Below, in pieces: positions 8,638 through 16,208 of a stretch of 64,000 nt of DNA (the stretch's first letter is position 1; each line of letters begins with the position of its first letter). Location of the stretch: positions 124,001 through 188,000 of the forward strand of contig NZ_ALAP01000092.1 in the NCBI RefSeq assembly GCF_000280905.1. Reading direction: 5' to 3'. This DNA comes from Streptomyces sp. AA1529 (lineage in GTDB: Bacteria > Actinomycetota > Actinomycetes > Streptomycetales > Streptomycetaceae). The notes beneath the pieces were generated by a model, which was not told where the DNA came from, made no database searches, and saw only the letters and a program-made list of their open reading frames with translations. Position numbers and translations under genes: made by a program.

Positions 8638-8891
8638 CGTCCCGCTGGGCCTCGTTCCGGGCCGGGCTGGAGGAGTTCTACGCCGGCCCCTACCGGCGCA
8701 CTTTCGCCCGCGCCCGACGCGAGGAGGACGACCTCTTCCGGATGGTCGTCCTCGCGGAGGCACTGGGCGTGCCCGACCCGGCGGCGTATTACACCGTCGA
8801 GCTGATGCCCGCCCTCTACGAGGACTTCCACGCCTGGCACCGCCGGATGGGCATGGACCGCTCGCCACTGGAGCATGTCGGGTGCTGCTAG
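8634..8891 (+). CDS. Cory-CC-star type small protein ending in Cys-Cys
   Basis: 85 aa, soluble by appearance, with no membrane helix. It reads as three amphipathic helices rich in Arg, Glu and aromatic residues (LEEFYAGPYRRTFARARREE, then a Tyr/Leu helix). It ends EHVGCC-stop, so the last two residues are cysteines. This matches my memory of a family named for its Cys-Cys-stop ending (cory-CC-star), found beside ArsA-type ATPases. The GTG at 8634 overlaps the cstA stop, and the end overlaps the ATPase start by 10 bp. The terminal cysteines could bind metal, form a disulfide or be modified; no function is established here. Confidence 0.75.
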   Translation: MTSRWASFRAGLEEFYAGPYRRTFARARREEDDLFRMVVLAEALGVPDPAAYYTVELMPALYEDFHAWHRRMGMDRSPLEHVGCC

Positions 8892-9871
8892 ACCTCATCA
8901 CCTCGCGCAGGGTCGTCTTCGTCGGCGGCAAGGGCGGAGTGGGCAAGACGTCCATCGCCGCGGCGCTCGCCCTCGGCCGTGCCAGGGCGGGCGCCCGCGT
9001 GCTGCTGGTGTCCACCGATCCCGCCCACAACCTCGGTCACCTCTGGGACCGCCTCGTGGGCGACGAGCCCACGCGCCTCGCCGGCCCTGGGGACCTCGCC
9101 CCCGGGGCCGGGACGGCGGGTCACGTCGACGGGCTGGAGATCGACCCCGAGCGCACGGTCGAGCAGCACCTCTCCGCGGTCGCCGGCACGATGCGGCGGC
9201 TGCTGCCCGAGCGGATGCACGCGCCGGCCGCCCGGCACCTCGAGCTGGCCCGGCTGGCACCCGGCACCCACGAGTCGGCGGTGCTGGAGCGGATCGCCGA
9301 GGCGGTGGAGCTCGGGGAGGAGGCGTACGACCTGGTCGTCTTCGACACCGCCCCGTCCGGCCACACGCTGCGGCTGCTCGCGCTGCCCGAACAGCTCACC
9401 TCCTGGACCGAGACCCTGCTCGCCAACCGTGACCGGTCCGAGCGGTTCGGCGCCGCGGTGCGCGGCCTCGGCGGCGGCGAGCAGTCGGACGGCGACGCCG
9501 ACCTGCGCCGGATCCTGCTGCGCCGACGCAACCGCTTCTCCCGGCTGCGCGAGGTGGTGACGGATCCGGCACAGTCAGGGTTCGTGGTCGTGCTGACCGC
9601 CGAACTGCTCCCGATTGCCGAGACGATGGAGGTGTACGAGAAGCTCACCGGCCTGGGCGTCGAGGTCGCCGCGCTCGTCGCCAACCGCCGTTCCCCCGCG
9701 GACGCCGGTGAGGTGCTCGCCCGGCGCCGGGGGCAGGAGGACCAGCACCTCGTCCGGCTGCGGCAGCAGGTTGACGCACCGTTGCTCGACGTACCGCTGC
9801 TGCCGGGGGATCTGGTGGGCACTCAGGCGCTCGCCACGCTGGCCGATCTGCTCGGACCCTCCTCGTCCTGA
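8882..9871 (+). CDS. ArsA/Get3-like P-loop ATPase without cysteines
   Basis: 329 aa in a single ATPase unit, unlike the duplicated E. coli ArsA. It has a deviant Walker A GGKGGVGKTS at about 14-23, switch I DPAHNLGHLWD near 46-56 and switch II DTAPSGHTLRLLALPEQL near 150-170. These are typical of the ArsA/Get3 class, which couples ATP hydrolysis to anion efflux or membrane-protein targeting. The protein has no cysteine at all, so it cannot use the metal sites of ArsA or the zinc CxxC of Get3. GTG 8882 lies inside the preceding gene. Linkage to cstA suggests a role with the transporter or the Cys-Cys protein rather than in arsenic resistance; no ars genes are nearby. Confidence 0.88.
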   Translation: MLLDLITSRRVVFVGGKGGVGKTSIAAALALGRARAGARVLLVSTDPAHNLGHLWDRLVGDEPTRLAGPGDLAPGAGTAGHVDGLEIDPERTVEQHLSAVAGTMRRLLPERMHAPAARHLELARLAPGTHESAVLERIAEAVELGEEAYDLVVFDTAPSGHTLRLLALPEQLTSWTETLLANRDRSERFGAAVRGLGGGEQSDGDADLRRILLRRRNRFSRLREVVTDPAQSGFVVVLTAELLPIAETMEVYEKLTGLGVEVAALVANRRSPADAGEVLARRRGQEDQHLVRLRQQVDAPLLDVPLLPGDLVGTQALATLADLLGPSSS

Positions 9872-9889
9872 GTTTCCGGAGGCTTCCGG

Positions 9890-10080
9890 ACCACTTGATG
9901 GTCCATGGCGCGCGACGCCCGGTCGAGCAGGCCAGGTGCAGGGTGAGGACGGCTTGGAAGAGGATGGTGATGCGGGTGGTGGAGCATCGCAGTCTGCGCA
10001 GGAGACGCCGGGTCTTGGGGGCGGCCATGGCCTGCTCGACGAGCACGCGGATCTGCGCATGCGAGCGGTCGAGGGCCTAT
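9890..10080 (-). pseudogene. Remnant of a DDE transposase (IS5-type C-terminal end)
   Basis: Translating the minus strand gives HAQIRVLVEQAMAAPKTR, then RRLLRRLRCSTTRITI and FQAVLTLHLAC. I recognise this as resembling the C-terminal end of a streptomycete DDE transposase family. Upstream the frame loses similarity and is broken, no start is present, and no intact terminal repeats were seen. It sits between the convergent ends of the ArsA-like ATPase and the secreted-protein gene and is probably a relic insertion. Confidence 0.55.
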
Positions 10081-10211
10081 CGGCGAGACTCGGGGCGAGC
10101 GCGTCAGGAGGCCGACGGCCTCGACGACATACCGGTAGGCGGGGCGACTTCCGCCCGGCGGCCCGTCGCAAGGCCGTCCCGATCCGGCCGCAGAACGGGA
10201 GGAGGGTTCTC

Positions 10212-11237
10212 TCAGTCCCGGACGATGGACTGTATTTCCTTCACAGTGACGGCTTGTTCATAGACGGAGTTGCCGTCGGGCAGGGCGGGCTGAGCTTCCG
10301 GCCGACCGTCCGGGTCGGCGGAGTCGGTCCAGGTGACCTCCCACACAACAGAGGCGGAGAAGGTGTAGGTGCCGCCCTTGCCGGAGGAGCGCTTGTACGT
10401 GATGTTGCAGTCCGCGTCCGTGGAGTCGACCTGGTAGCCCCCATGGGCTTTGGACAGGTTGTATGTGCATGACTTCGGTTCGGCGTGGTCCGTACCCGCT
10501 TTCACGGTGAGTGCCTTGGGAGTGGCCACCGTGGTCGCCGCAATGTTGACACCGAGGTGATCGATGCCGGCAGTCACCGACACCCGGTTCAGCGGCTTCT
10601 TGAAGACAATCCGGGTCTCCAGATTCACCACCTGGCGGCCCGGGCCGGGGCTCAGCTTCACCGGGGGCGTGGGGAGCTTGGTGTTGTCGTACGCGATTCC
10701 GGCGAGCATCTGCGGATCGATGGCGGCCGGGTCTTCCGGAGGGTTCCCCTTGGGTACCCAGATTTCGCGTTCCTTGGCCAAGCATTCTGCGTCGTCCTTG
10801 CCTGTCTCATAGTGCAAGGACCACCACAGGCCCTTCTTGCCGATGTTGTAGTTCTGCTTCTCCCGCTTCTTCTGGTACGCCTGGTATTCCTCCGCGTAGT
10901 CGCCCAGCACCTGCGGGGTGGGGCTCTCCGTCCGCAGTGCCTCTTTGTACGCCTTCGGCTTCCACATCGGTTCGTACCAGCACGCCGGAGGCTTCCAGTT
11001 CGCTGCGGGGGCGGGTGCCATCGGCGTGCCGGAGGCGGGAGCGTTGCCGTGCACGGCGATATGCATGCCCACGGTGTCACTGCCGTCGCTCTCCGGGGTG
11101 GGCCTCTCCTCCACCACCGTGCCGCCCTGCCCGTCTCCCACGCCCGCATGTGCCGGGGACGCCACGGCCAGCAGAAAGACCGTGGTTCCCGCTGTCGCTA
11201 TGCACGTGCGTCCTGTACGTCTGCTCACGGTTGGCAT
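10212..11237 (-). CDS. Secreted protein of unknown function (PKD-like C-terminal part)
   Basis: About 341 aa beginning MPTVSRRTGRTC with a clear Sec signal peptide ending in SPAHA near residue 32. The mature part has a Trp/Tyr/Lys-rich region (residues about 70-150). A beta-rich C-terminal part follows, containing VDSTDADCNITYKRSS and GGTYTFSASVVWEVTWTD. This resembles a family of streptomycete exported proteins often mis-annotated as ATP/GTP-binding. The ATG at 11237 follows AAGGGGG and overlaps the end of the upstream lipoprotein gene by 13 bp, so the two are likely expressed together. Function is unknown; a cell-surface or stress role is only a guess. Confidence 0.75.
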   Translation of the reverse strand: MPTVSRRTGRTCIATAGTTVFLLAVASPAHAGVGDGQGGTVVEERPTPESDGSDTVGMHIAVHGNAPASGTPMAPAPAANWKPPACWYEPMWKPKAYKEALRTESPTPQVLGDYAEEYQAYQKKREKQNYNIGKKGLWWSLHYETGKDDAECLAKEREIWVPKGNPPEDPAAIDPQMLAGIAYDNTKLPTPPVKLSPGPGRQVVNLETRIVFKKPLNRVSVTAGIDHLGVNIAATTVATPKALTVKAGTDHAEPKSCTYNLSKAHGGYQVDSTDADCNITYKRSSGKGGTYTFSASVVWEVTWTDSADPDGRPEAQPALPDGNSVYEQAVTVKEIQSIVRD

Positions 11238-11896
11238 TCCGCGGCCCCCTTGGTCGCTTGCGTCTGCGATACCTGCCACTGCTCGCCGTCACTCTTGACC
11301 AGCCCGGCCTTCCAGGCGACGAAGTCGTCCTTGCTGGGCTCCGTCTTGAGTGTCTTCCCCGACTTCTTGTCCTTGGCGAAGGCGTTGCGCTGCGACTCGC
11401 AGTACCGCACCCATGCGCCCTTCTTCGTCAGGTCGGTGACCTCGAAGTCGTAGTAGCGGAGAGAGCCGGTGAAAGTCCTGTTGTCCTCCGCGAACCTCGT
11501 GATGTCCTTGCCCCAGTACTGAAGCGCGGGATGCTTCCAATACCTGACCATGTTCTTCGTCGCCGGATCCGCCTTGGTGTACGCCTCGACACGTGCCTTC
11601 GCGGCATACTCCGTGGCTTGCAGGACCTCGTCTTTCCCGGGGTCCTCTGACCGCACGTCCTCGAAGTCCAGCTTGAGATCGTCGGGAAAATCGAACTTCG
11701 GCGCCTGAGCGGCCGGCGACTCCTCAGCAGGGGAAGACTCCGCCCCTTTCTCTCCCCCGTCCGCGCCCGCGATCTTCTCGTCCCCGCCCTTGTGCCCTCC
11801 GTCGCCGCCGCAACCGGTCACGAAGAGCGCACACGCGAACCCCAGAGCTGCCATCGATCTCGTGGCTCGGCGCGGAAGATGGCGACGACGATGCAC
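11225..11896 (-). CDS. Lipoprotein of unknown function
   Basis: About 223 aa from the GTG at 11896 (GGAG just upstream); a longer start at 11932 is possible but has a weaker context. The N-terminus is a lipoprotein signal with lipobox FVTGC, followed by a Gly/Asp/Glu/Ala linker. The C-terminal domain (about 100-220) has RYYDFEVTDLTKKGAWVRYC and a Lys-rich DKKSGKTLKTEPS turn before a final Cys. From memory this pattern recurs in streptomycete lipoproteins with an NTF2-like fold. It is co-transcribed with the overlapping secreted-protein gene downstream. No enzymatic motif was seen. Confidence 0.75.
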   Translation of the reverse strand: MHRRRHLPRRATRSMAALGFACALFVTGCGGDGGHKGGDEKIAGADGGEKGAESSPAEESPAAQAPKFDFPDDLKLDFEDVRSEDPGKDEVLQATEYAAKARVEAYTKADPATKNMVRYWKHPALQYWGKDITRFAEDNRTFTGSLRYYDFEVTDLTKKGAWVRYCESQRNAFAKDKKSGKTLKTEPSKDDFVAWKAGLVKSDGEQWQVSQTQATKGAAECQP

Positions 11897-12051
11897 GATG
11901 CGCTCCCTGGGAAGGCCTGGCGACAGGTACAACCCTCGATCGTAACAGTGTTAGTCACGTGAACATGACATTCCGGCTGCTCACGGTGACGGGCTGTTCC
12001 ATGTCCATCGAACGCTGGTCATGTTCCGGGGTCCTCGTTCTGTACCCATCG

Positions 12052-13713
12052 TCACAGGGATTCGCTGACAGCCGACAGTCGGCAGAAGCAGGAGACGTCG
12101 ACCGGGATGTCAGCCCTGGCCTGGGCGAGGCGCAACTGCTGTTCGATGATGGTGGCCTCTCCCGTGCGGTCCTGCCGGGTCAGGCACTCGTGGTAGCCGC
12201 GCAGGCTCCAGATGTTGCCCGGGTGCTGCTGGGACCGTGGGATGGTGCCGTCCAGACCCAAGTCGGCCCGATACACCGCCTCGGCTTCCTCGATACGGCC
12301 CTGCTCCAGCAGCAGCGCCCCGTAGGCGTGCCGGGTCGGCTGCATCCACCCCCAGGGTTCGTCGTAGGGAAGGCCGTCATCGAGTCCGATCGACCGCCGC
12401 AGCGCGGCGAAGGCCTCCTCGGTGTTCCCCTTGCGGTACTCCACCTCGCCCTCCAGCATCGCGGCCGCCACCGCGAGGATGTCCCGACAGGTGTTGTTGA
12501 AGAGCATGCGCGACTGCGGGACACGCTCCACGGCCGCCCTGAAGAGCCCCCGCTGCGTCTCGGCCACCCCCACCTGGCCGGCGGAGGCGTGGGCGACTGC
12601 CTTCGCATAGAGCATCATCGCCGTGGTCACGCAGTAGAGCTCGGAGTCCCTCGGCAGTTCTGCGTCGATGATTTCCTGCCACATGCCGAAGCGGATCAGC
12701 ACGTGCATGCGCAGGGGAAGGAGGCCCTCGAGCCAGTCCGCCATCGGTGGCGCCTCGACACGGAGGAGCTCCTCAGGAACCGCCGCCTCCAGTTCCCTGC
12801 ATGTCTGCAACGCGACGGCCCGCTGCCCGAGGAACATCGAGCCGTAGATCTTGAAGTGATAGTTGTGGCAGCGGTAGAGCGTGTAGAAGTTGAGCGGGCC
12901 GGAACGCGTCACGAACTTCTCGTCCGCCTCGACAGCACGCGTGTTGGAGGAGACCACGCGCGCGTAGTCACCGCAGAGGACGTCCAGGTGCGTGGGCATG
13001 TGCTGCAGATGGCCGGCATCGGGGACGAGGTCGCGCAGCCGATCGGCCACCGGCAGGGCCTGCTCCGGCGCGGACGACATCTCCATCAGGTGGATGAACA
13101 TGTGCAGCACGCCCGGGTGCTCCGGCCCGCCCGGCAGTTCCAGCGCGTGCTCGAGCACGGAGCGCGCCTCCACGGCACGTGATCCCGGGGCCGGCCGGCC
13201 GGTGCGCTGGTCCCACAACTGCCACGGGGTGAGGTTCATCAGCGCGTCGGCGAACAGCGTGCTCACGTCGAGGTCCTCGGAGTGTTCCGCGTACACCGTG
13301 CGCATCGCCTCGGCGTAACGGTGATTCCACACCGCGGGGTCCGGCACCGGTTCCGGCTGAGGATATCGGTGCCGGAGCGCGCCGATCAGCGCCCGCTCGA
13401 CCGGCGTGGCCCCGCCCGCGAGACGTTCCGCCCGGGCAGTCGCCTCGAACGCCCGGGACACGCTCGTCTCGAGATCGGCCGGGTCGAAGCGTTCCCAGGG
13501 TTTGTTGTAGTTGGGCCCCACGGCGTAGGCGATGCCCCAGGAGGCCATGGCACACTTCGGGTCAAGCCGGCGGGCCCGCTCGAAGCAGTCGATCGCCTCC
13601 TCGTGGTTGAAGGCATAGCTCCACAGCAGGCCGCGGTCGAACCAGGTCTGCGCCTCTCGCGTCCCGGTCGACACCGGCCGGGTGTAGCGGCCGAGATCGT
13701 AGTAGTCCGTCAT
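12052..13713 (-). CDS. Tetratricopeptide repeat protein
   Basis: 553 aa, soluble, made largely of TPR-like helical pairs. Recognisable units include WSYAFNHEEAIDCFERARRL near 30-50 and further Ala/Leu/Glu helices such as RIEEAEAVYRADLGLDG near 470. There are also His-rich blocks (HMFIHLMEMSSAP, GHLQHMPTHLDVLCGDY, YRCHNYHFKIYGSM) that are conserved in this broad family and could bind metal, though no enzymatic activity is known to me. The ATG at 13713 follows GGAGGAGA at good spacing. It is separated from both neighbours by more than 150 bp and seems monocistronic. Confidence 0.8.
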   Translation of the reverse strand: MTDYYDLGRYTRPVSTGTREAQTWFDRGLLWSYAFNHEEAIDCFERARRLDPKCAMASWGIAYAVGPNYNKPWERFDPADLETSVSRAFEATARAERLAGGATPVERALIGALRHRYPQPEPVPDPAVWNHRYAEAMRTVYAEHSEDLDVSTLFADALMNLTPWQLWDQRTGRPAPGSRAVEARSVLEHALELPGGPEHPGVLHMFIHLMEMSSAPEQALPVADRLRDLVPDAGHLQHMPTHLDVLCGDYARVVSSNTRAVEADEKFVTRSGPLNFYTLYRCHNYHFKIYGSMFLGQRAVALQTCRELEAAVPEELLRVEAPPMADWLEGLLPLRMHVLIRFGMWQEIIDAELPRDSELYCVTTAMMLYAKAVAHASAGQVGVAETQRGLFRAAVERVPQSRMLFNNTCRDILAVAAAMLEGEVEYRKGNTEEAFAALRRSIGLDDGLPYDEPWGWMQPTRHAYGALLLEQGRIEEAEAVYRADLGLDGTIPRSQQHPGNIWSLRGYHECLTRQDRTGEATIIEQQLRLAQARADIPVDVSCFCRLSAVSESL

Positions 13714-13908
13714 CGAGAGTCTCCTCCGGAACATCGCCCGATCTCGCGTCCCGTCGGGCGTCGTCGACGACCTCGGGCGCTGTCAGCACGGGCGCCCCGC
13801 CGCCGCGTCGAAGAGCCTGAGTGCAGCGACCGGGTGTGCGCCCGACCGCCGGTGCACAGGCTGCGGGCAGGAGCGTCGCTTCGGCGATCCTCTCCTTGAC
13901 CACGCCCG

Positions 13909-14035
13909 TCATCTTCGCAGGATGAGGTGATCCTCGATGCGATACACACGCCGGGTGACGGCGTCGAACTCGTCGGGATCGGCCACCTCGGGGGGGGCGG
14001 GATCCGGCCTTCCGTGAGGAAGTCGGAGCCGGCAT
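13909..14035 (-). pseudogene. Possible small frameshifted ORF with an 8-bp homopolymer
   Basis: Two minus-strand frames look protein-like but are out of register. One contains GSDFLTEGRIPPPP. The other continues EVADPDEFDAVTRRVYRIED and ends at a TGA at 13909-13911. They meet at a run of eight G (13990-13997; C on the coding strand), where a one-base change would join them. No good start codon is seen for the first part. It may be a decayed or mis-sequenced small gene downstream of the PGPGW gene, or chance. Confidence 0.25.
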
Positions 14036-14040
14036 GGCGA

Positions 14041-14448
14041 TCACACGGCCGGACGCCGCAGCCGGCGGTAGCTCCAGACGAGGAGCACGAAGAGCACGAT
14101 GCCGGAGGCGATCAGGCTTCCTCCGGTGCTCCAGCCATCGAACGGCAGTTGCGGCACCAGCCCCCAGGCGACGCCCGCGCCGATCAGTCCGAGGCCGACC
14201 AGCGTCGAGCCGGCGATCCGCCAGCTGGACGACACGCTCTCCTCGGCGGCCCGCATGGCGCGGACCCGCACCGGTTCCAAGTGGCGGTGCAGGGCGGGGA
14301 CGGCGCGGGCGAGCAGCACCATGCCGGCGAACACCAGCAGCAGTCCGGGGCCGGGAAGGACGAGCAGGACGAGACCCACGGCGACCAGCACCGCGCCGGC
14401 GAGGGCGAATACAGCCCGCAGCACAGGATGCAGATTGGTGTCCGCCAC
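14041..14448 (-). CDS. PGPGW-family small transmembrane protein
   Basis: 135 aa. A first hairpin of membrane helices contains LVLLVLPGPGLLLVFAGMVLLA near 25-48, the PGPG turn that defines this family. An amphipathic Arg/Glu segment follows, then two further hydrophobic segments toward the C-terminus. The start is GTG 14448 with GGGAG six bases upstream; longer in-frame starts lie in low-complexity Arg/Pro sequence. The function of this family is unknown. It appears to be transcribed alone. Confidence 0.75.
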   Translation of the reverse strand: MADTNLHPVLRAVFALAGAVLVAVGLVLLVLPGPGLLLVFAGMVLLARAVPALHRHLEPVRVRAMRAAEESVSSSWRIAGSTLVGLGLIGAGVAWGLVPQLPFDGWSTGGSLIASGIVLFVLLVWSYRRLRRPAV

Positions 14449-14778
14449 GCCGTCTCCCGTCTCTGTCGCCGTGTGGCCTCTTCGGCCCTGGGCCGCGTCC
14501 CGGCCCGGGCGCGGCAGGCTCCTGGTCCCGGTGGAGCCCTCCAGATGCGGGGGCCACGCGCGCGTCCCGCTGCGGTCGGGCTCGCACCGCGCCACAGCCG
14601 AGGGCTCGCCGGACCAGGGTTGGCCGCGGCACGGGCCGCGTACCGGTACCACGCCAACGGGTCACCCGCATGGCGGCAGGTGAACCGCGCAGTGCTGACA
14701 GGGCCCGGTCCGAAGCCTGCGCTCCCCGCCCCGAACCCGCTCCCTGCGAGGCAGGAGGCTCGACGGCGTGACCGGTCG
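14449..14778. other. 330-bp gap without a recognisable gene
   Basis: All open frames here are Arg/Pro/Gly-rich and read as shadows. It should hold the promoter of the PGPGW gene and the 3' end of the methyltransferase transcript. No clear hairpin terminator or operator was seen. Confidence 0.4.
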
Positions 14779-15339
14779 TCAGGGCCTGCGGTGGACCGAG
14801 ACCGCGTACGCCCCACCGTCGTAGGGTTCGCGGGACCATGTCGCGTAGCGCCTCTCGAGAGTGAGGCCCGCCGCGGCACAGTGTGCGTCGTACGCGTCCA
14901 GCGTGTATCCCCGGTCCAGGGAGAACCCCGCCACCAGACGGCCTCCCGGGCGGACGTGCGCAGCCACCCCGGCGACCAGGGCCGGTTCCGTTCCGGGCGG
15001 CGTGAACAGGGGGACGTTGCCCGCCATCACCACCACGTCGAAGGACCTCCCGAGGTCCAGATCGGCCAGGTCGCTCAGCTGCCAGCTGATGTCGGGGGCG
15101 AGCTGCCGCGCCGTGTCCAGCATCGAGGGATCGAGGTCCGCTCCCACCACGTCGATCCCGTGCCGCGCCAGTTCGATCGCCACCCTGCCCGTGCCGCATC
15201 CCGCGTCGAGGACACTGGACGGCCCCAGAGAACGCACCAGCGCGGCCTCGCCGTGCACGTCCCCGCCCTCGGCTGCGATCCGGTCGAACCGGGCCTGGTA
15301 CTCCTCACCATTCCACGCCATACCGGCACCCTGGCACAT
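14779..15339 (-). CDS. Class I SAM-dependent methyltransferase
   Basis: 186 aa. SAM-binding motif I is VLDAGCGTGRVAIELARHG near 43-61. The acidic ribose-binding residue follows in VVGADLDPSML, and motif IV-like FDVVVMAGNVPLFTP is near 100. The C-terminal half ends in a beta strand (GGAYAVSVH). Substrate is unknown; relatives are annotated only as class I methyltransferases. Start choice: ATG 15339 has a strong GGGGGAGA at correct spacing, while ATG 15321 (MAWNGEEY) matches the N-termini I remember for the family. The difference is six residues. The gene stands alone. Confidence 0.85.
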   Translation of the reverse strand: MCQGAGMAWNGEEYQARFDRIAAEGGDVHGEAALVRSLGPSSVLDAGCGTGRVAIELARHGIDVVGADLDPSMLDTARQLAPDISWQLSDLADLDLGRSFDVVVMAGNVPLFTPPGTEPALVAGVAAHVRPGGRLVAGFSLDRGYTLDAYDAHCAAAGLTLERRYATWSREPYDGGAYAVSVHRRP

Positions 15340-15669
15340 CAGGTCTCCCCCATGGCACTCTCCCCCGGCTCGCGCGTCCGACGGCCTCGGGTGGACATCG
15401 GCGCGGATCACGCACCCATGACGCCCGACGGGGCGATCAGGCCGGCCATCCCCTCAGGCGCGTCACGGACTGCGGCTCGCCGTGACCGTCCGTCCGTCCG
15501 GCGATCCGAACATCGGGGCCGGTAATCGAGTTCCTCGCGGGTGACACCCTCCCGGCCGTACGTCGCAGCGCAGGACCGCTCGCCCTGCCCTGCCCTGCCC
15601 TGCCCGGAGAAGGTGCTTTCGCACCTGGTACGGCCGGACATCACTCCCCCAGCGAAGGCAGACGCAGCC
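15340..15669. other. 330-bp gap with a short CCCTG tandem repeat
   Basis: No gene was recognised. The region contains four perfect CCCTG units at 15583-15602. It should carry the promoter of the methyltransferase gene to its left; the YjbQ-family gene to its right is transcribed toward this gap. Confidence 0.4.
15583..15602. repeat. Tandem CCCTG repeat, four units
   Basis: Four perfect 5-bp units followed by a degenerate CCCGG. It lies in an intergenic gap and is a likely site of length variation by replication slippage. Confidence 0.8.
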
Positions 15670-16092
15670 CTACCCGAGGAACGACAGCCGCACCTTCCGG
15701 TCCGGATTGTCGACGTTGGTGTCCACGAGGCACACCGACTGCCAGGTGCCCAGGGCCAGCCGGCCGGCGACCACGGGCAGGGTGGCGTGCGGGGGGACGA
15801 GGGCGGGGAGCACGTGGTCGCGGCCGTGGCCGGGAGTGCCGTGGCGGTGGCGCCAGCGGTCGTCGGCGGGGAGGAGGTCACGCAGGGCGGTCAGCAGGTC
15901 GTCGTCGCTGCCTGCTCCGGTCTCCAGCAGGGCCACACCCGCGGTGGCGTGCGGCGTGAAGACGTTCAGCAGTCCGTCGCGGTCCTCGGCGACATCCCGC
16001 AGGAAGGAGCCGCACTGCTGCGTCAGATCCTGGACCACCTCCTGCGAGCCGGTCCGGACGTCGATCTCACGTGTCGTGAAGCGCTCAGCCAT
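15670..16092 (-). CDS. YjbQ (UPF0047) family protein
   Basis: 140 aa, one domain. Family features seen are VFTPHATAGVALLETG near 44-59, HGRDHVLPALVPPHATLPVV near 88-107, and RLALGTWQSVCLVDTN before the C-terminus. The conserved His residues in these blocks form the presumed active or metal site. Members have weak thiamine-phosphate synthase activity in vitro, and the physiological role is unclear. The ATG at 16092 gives the standard short N-terminus (MAERFTTREIDV). It is transcribed alone, divergent from the oxidoreductase gene. Confidence 0.88.
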   Translation of the reverse strand: MAERFTTREIDVRTGSQEVVQDLTQQCGSFLRDVAEDRDGLLNVFTPHATAGVALLETGAGSDDDLLTALRDLLPADDRWRHRHGTPGHGRDHVLPALVPPHATLPVVAGRLALGTWQSVCLVDTNVDNPDRKVRLSFLG

Positions 16093-16208
16093 GAGTCGAT
16101 CATCTCAAAGCGGACCAACCTCGCGTCCCGACGGCACGCTTCCCCGACGGAGGGGCGGCGCCGCGCACGTGCGGGAAGGTTTCGGGGGGCCGGATGGTTC
16201 GCAGAGGC

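Noticed and set aside
8882-9871. Arsenic resistance ATPase (ArsA proper)
   Set aside because: Only one ATPase unit, no cysteines and no ars genes nearby; assigned to the ArsA/Get3-like class linked to cstA instead.
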